From: Alphaproteobacteria bacterium
GTDB taxonomy: Bacteria > Pseudomonadota > Alphaproteobacteria > Rs-D84
Assembly (NCBI GenBank): GCA_017618175.1
Contig: JAFZUT010000006.1
Coordinates: forward strand, 1-63,012
DNA length: 63,012 nt
Direction of reading: 5' to 3'
The translations under genes were made by a program, and so were the position numbers. Positions within the stretch are counted from its first letter, which is position 1; the number at the start of each line of letters is the position of its first letter. Below the pieces are notes generated by a model. It worked only from the letters and a program-made list of their open reading frames with translations. It was not told where the DNA came from and made no database searches. Below are positions 62,491 to 63,012 of this stretch, one piece after another.

Positions 62491-63008
62491 TAGCACTCAC
62501 CTATACCGCAAATGCCATTGTTACATACTTCGCTGTGGCATCCGTTATTTGGATCGTACCCTGGACAATCAGCATCCACCGTGCAACGTACCGTACCATA
62601 CCACGGTTCATCACAATTATATGATGGTTCACCAACCCCCATCAATAAACAGTTATTATTGGAATCATATTCCGTACAATATATATTTGGCATCGAATTA
62701 TACACACATTCTGTTGCACGATATGCAACATCCGCCGTCACCAATTTATCCGCATCGGTACTTGAATCATAACCATTTGTTCCATCAAAAATTCCACGTT
62801 CACCGATTGTGCCGGCGGTGGATGTATATGTTACAACGGTGTCGCCGGGTGTTGATGCATTCGTTCCGGTCGCCGGTATTTTATTTTGTTTCAATGCATC
62901 TTGGGCATCAACATAATCTTTGGATGTAACCGTGGATGAAGTTGCCAGAACTGAATTGATTGTAATAACCGATGCAATTGCACCGAATGCAAGAATTGAA
63001 ATTCTCAT
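62490..63008 (-). CDS. Cassette-family secreted protein 7 (MRISIL-type leader, Cys-rich tail)
   Basis: 172 residues with leader MRISILAFGAIASVITINSVLA, STVTSKDYVDAQDALKQ, VVTYTSTAGTIGERGI and a section almost identical to paralogue 3 (YCTEYDSNNNCLLMGVGEPSYNC). The tail has several Cys, ending CNNGICGIGEC. Its upstream region is cut off four bases after the ATG by the window end, so the repeat cannot be seen. Confidence 0.85.
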   Translation of the reverse strand: MRISILAFGAIASVITINSVLATSSTVTSKDYVDAQDALKQNKIPATGTNASTPGDTVVTYTSTAGTIGERGIFDGTNGYDSSTDADKLVTADVAYRATECVYNSMPNIYCTEYDSNNNCLLMGVGEPSYNCDEPWYGTVRCTVDADCPGYDPNNGCHSEVCNNGICGIGEC

Positions 63009-63012
63009 ATTC

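Noticed and set aside
1..63012. A recombinase or invertase acting on the palindromes
   Set aside because: No serine or tyrosine recombinase or transposase was found among the genes of this window; one could be elsewhere in the genome.
1..63012. CRISPR arrays or insertion sequences
   Set aside because: No regularly spaced short repeats with unique spacers and no transposase genes are seen; the palindrome pairs are not an array.

Overview
The window looks like a stretch of chromosome from an uncultivated, small-genome alphaproteobacterium, most likely one of the gut-associated RF32/'Candidatus Enterousia'-like lineages. That placement is inference, from moderate GC, alphaproteobacterial neighbour pairs such as ctpA/envC, and many Cys-rich secreted proteins; no rRNA is present to confirm it. 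The code is standard: TGA, TAA and TAG all close real genes. Both strands are densely coded, with short intergenic hairpin terminators and many 1-14 bp gene overlaps. I see no insertion sequence, CRISPR array, integrase or DNA invertase.

Layout. 1-710: cassette gene 1. 743-5440: ctpA, a small-molecule kinase, envC and tyrS on the minus strand. 5538-6250: cassette gene 2. 6308-9361: envelope operon with two beta-barrel proteins. 9460-14000: tRNA-Leu(AAG), a large Cys-rich surface protein, a lipoprotein and an ephrin-receptor-like Cys-rich protein. 13997-24622: housekeeping block (pth, polA, M23 peptidase, prmC, MBL hydrolase, ftsH, tilS, LOG, DUF167, HIT). 24683-25912: divergent cassette genes 3 and 4. 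25954-34009: pbpC and alpha-2-macroglobulin. 34113-38102: rpsB-tsf and groES-groEL. 38142-40093: lipoprotein hydrolase and two membrane proteins. 40121-41211: cassette gene 5. 41273-45865: clpB, rpmB, tRNA-Leu(CAA), recO, DsbA-like. 46059-54011: a lone phage-tail-fibre-like gene and a six-gene surface-glycan cluster. 54100-55304: rpsF-rpsR-rplI. 55488-57385: a MotA/TolQ-like plus OmpA-like pair. 57446-58092: cassette gene 6. 58139-62453: lipoprotein, OB-fold protein, YgjP-like protease, transketolase, rnhA. 62490-63008: cassette gene 7.

The most unusual feature is the dispersed cassette family. Seven secreted proteins share one of two signal-peptide/leader modules, a common motif (STVTSKDYVDAQDALKQ), a C-x-E-W...C-x-L-W motif and a variable, often Cys-rich tail. 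Each one whose upstream is visible is preceded by a pair of 16-bp palindromes (AAAAAGGTACCTTTTT) whose centres lie 85 or 86 bp apart. The ~70-bp segment between the palindromes comes in two related types. At one locus (gene 2) it is inverted relative to its gene, while the flanks keep their orientation. Segment type and leader type are combined in all four ways. This looks like a modular, possibly invertible or recombining, control region for a set of variable surface proteins. No function is known to me.

The other genes are mostly core functions (translation, proteostasis, replication, cell wall) plus envelope and surface decoration. Several genes (prmC, the M23 peptidase, tkt, recO, the kinase at 3110) have a -10 box placed so that the transcript would start at or next to the ATG, so leaderless mRNAs may be common here. 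Residue-level oddities include a Pol I steric-gate Glu-to-Gln change, an FtsH pore-loop Phe-to-Ile change, a ClpB without its N-domain, and a glycosyltransferase interrupted by a single amber codon.
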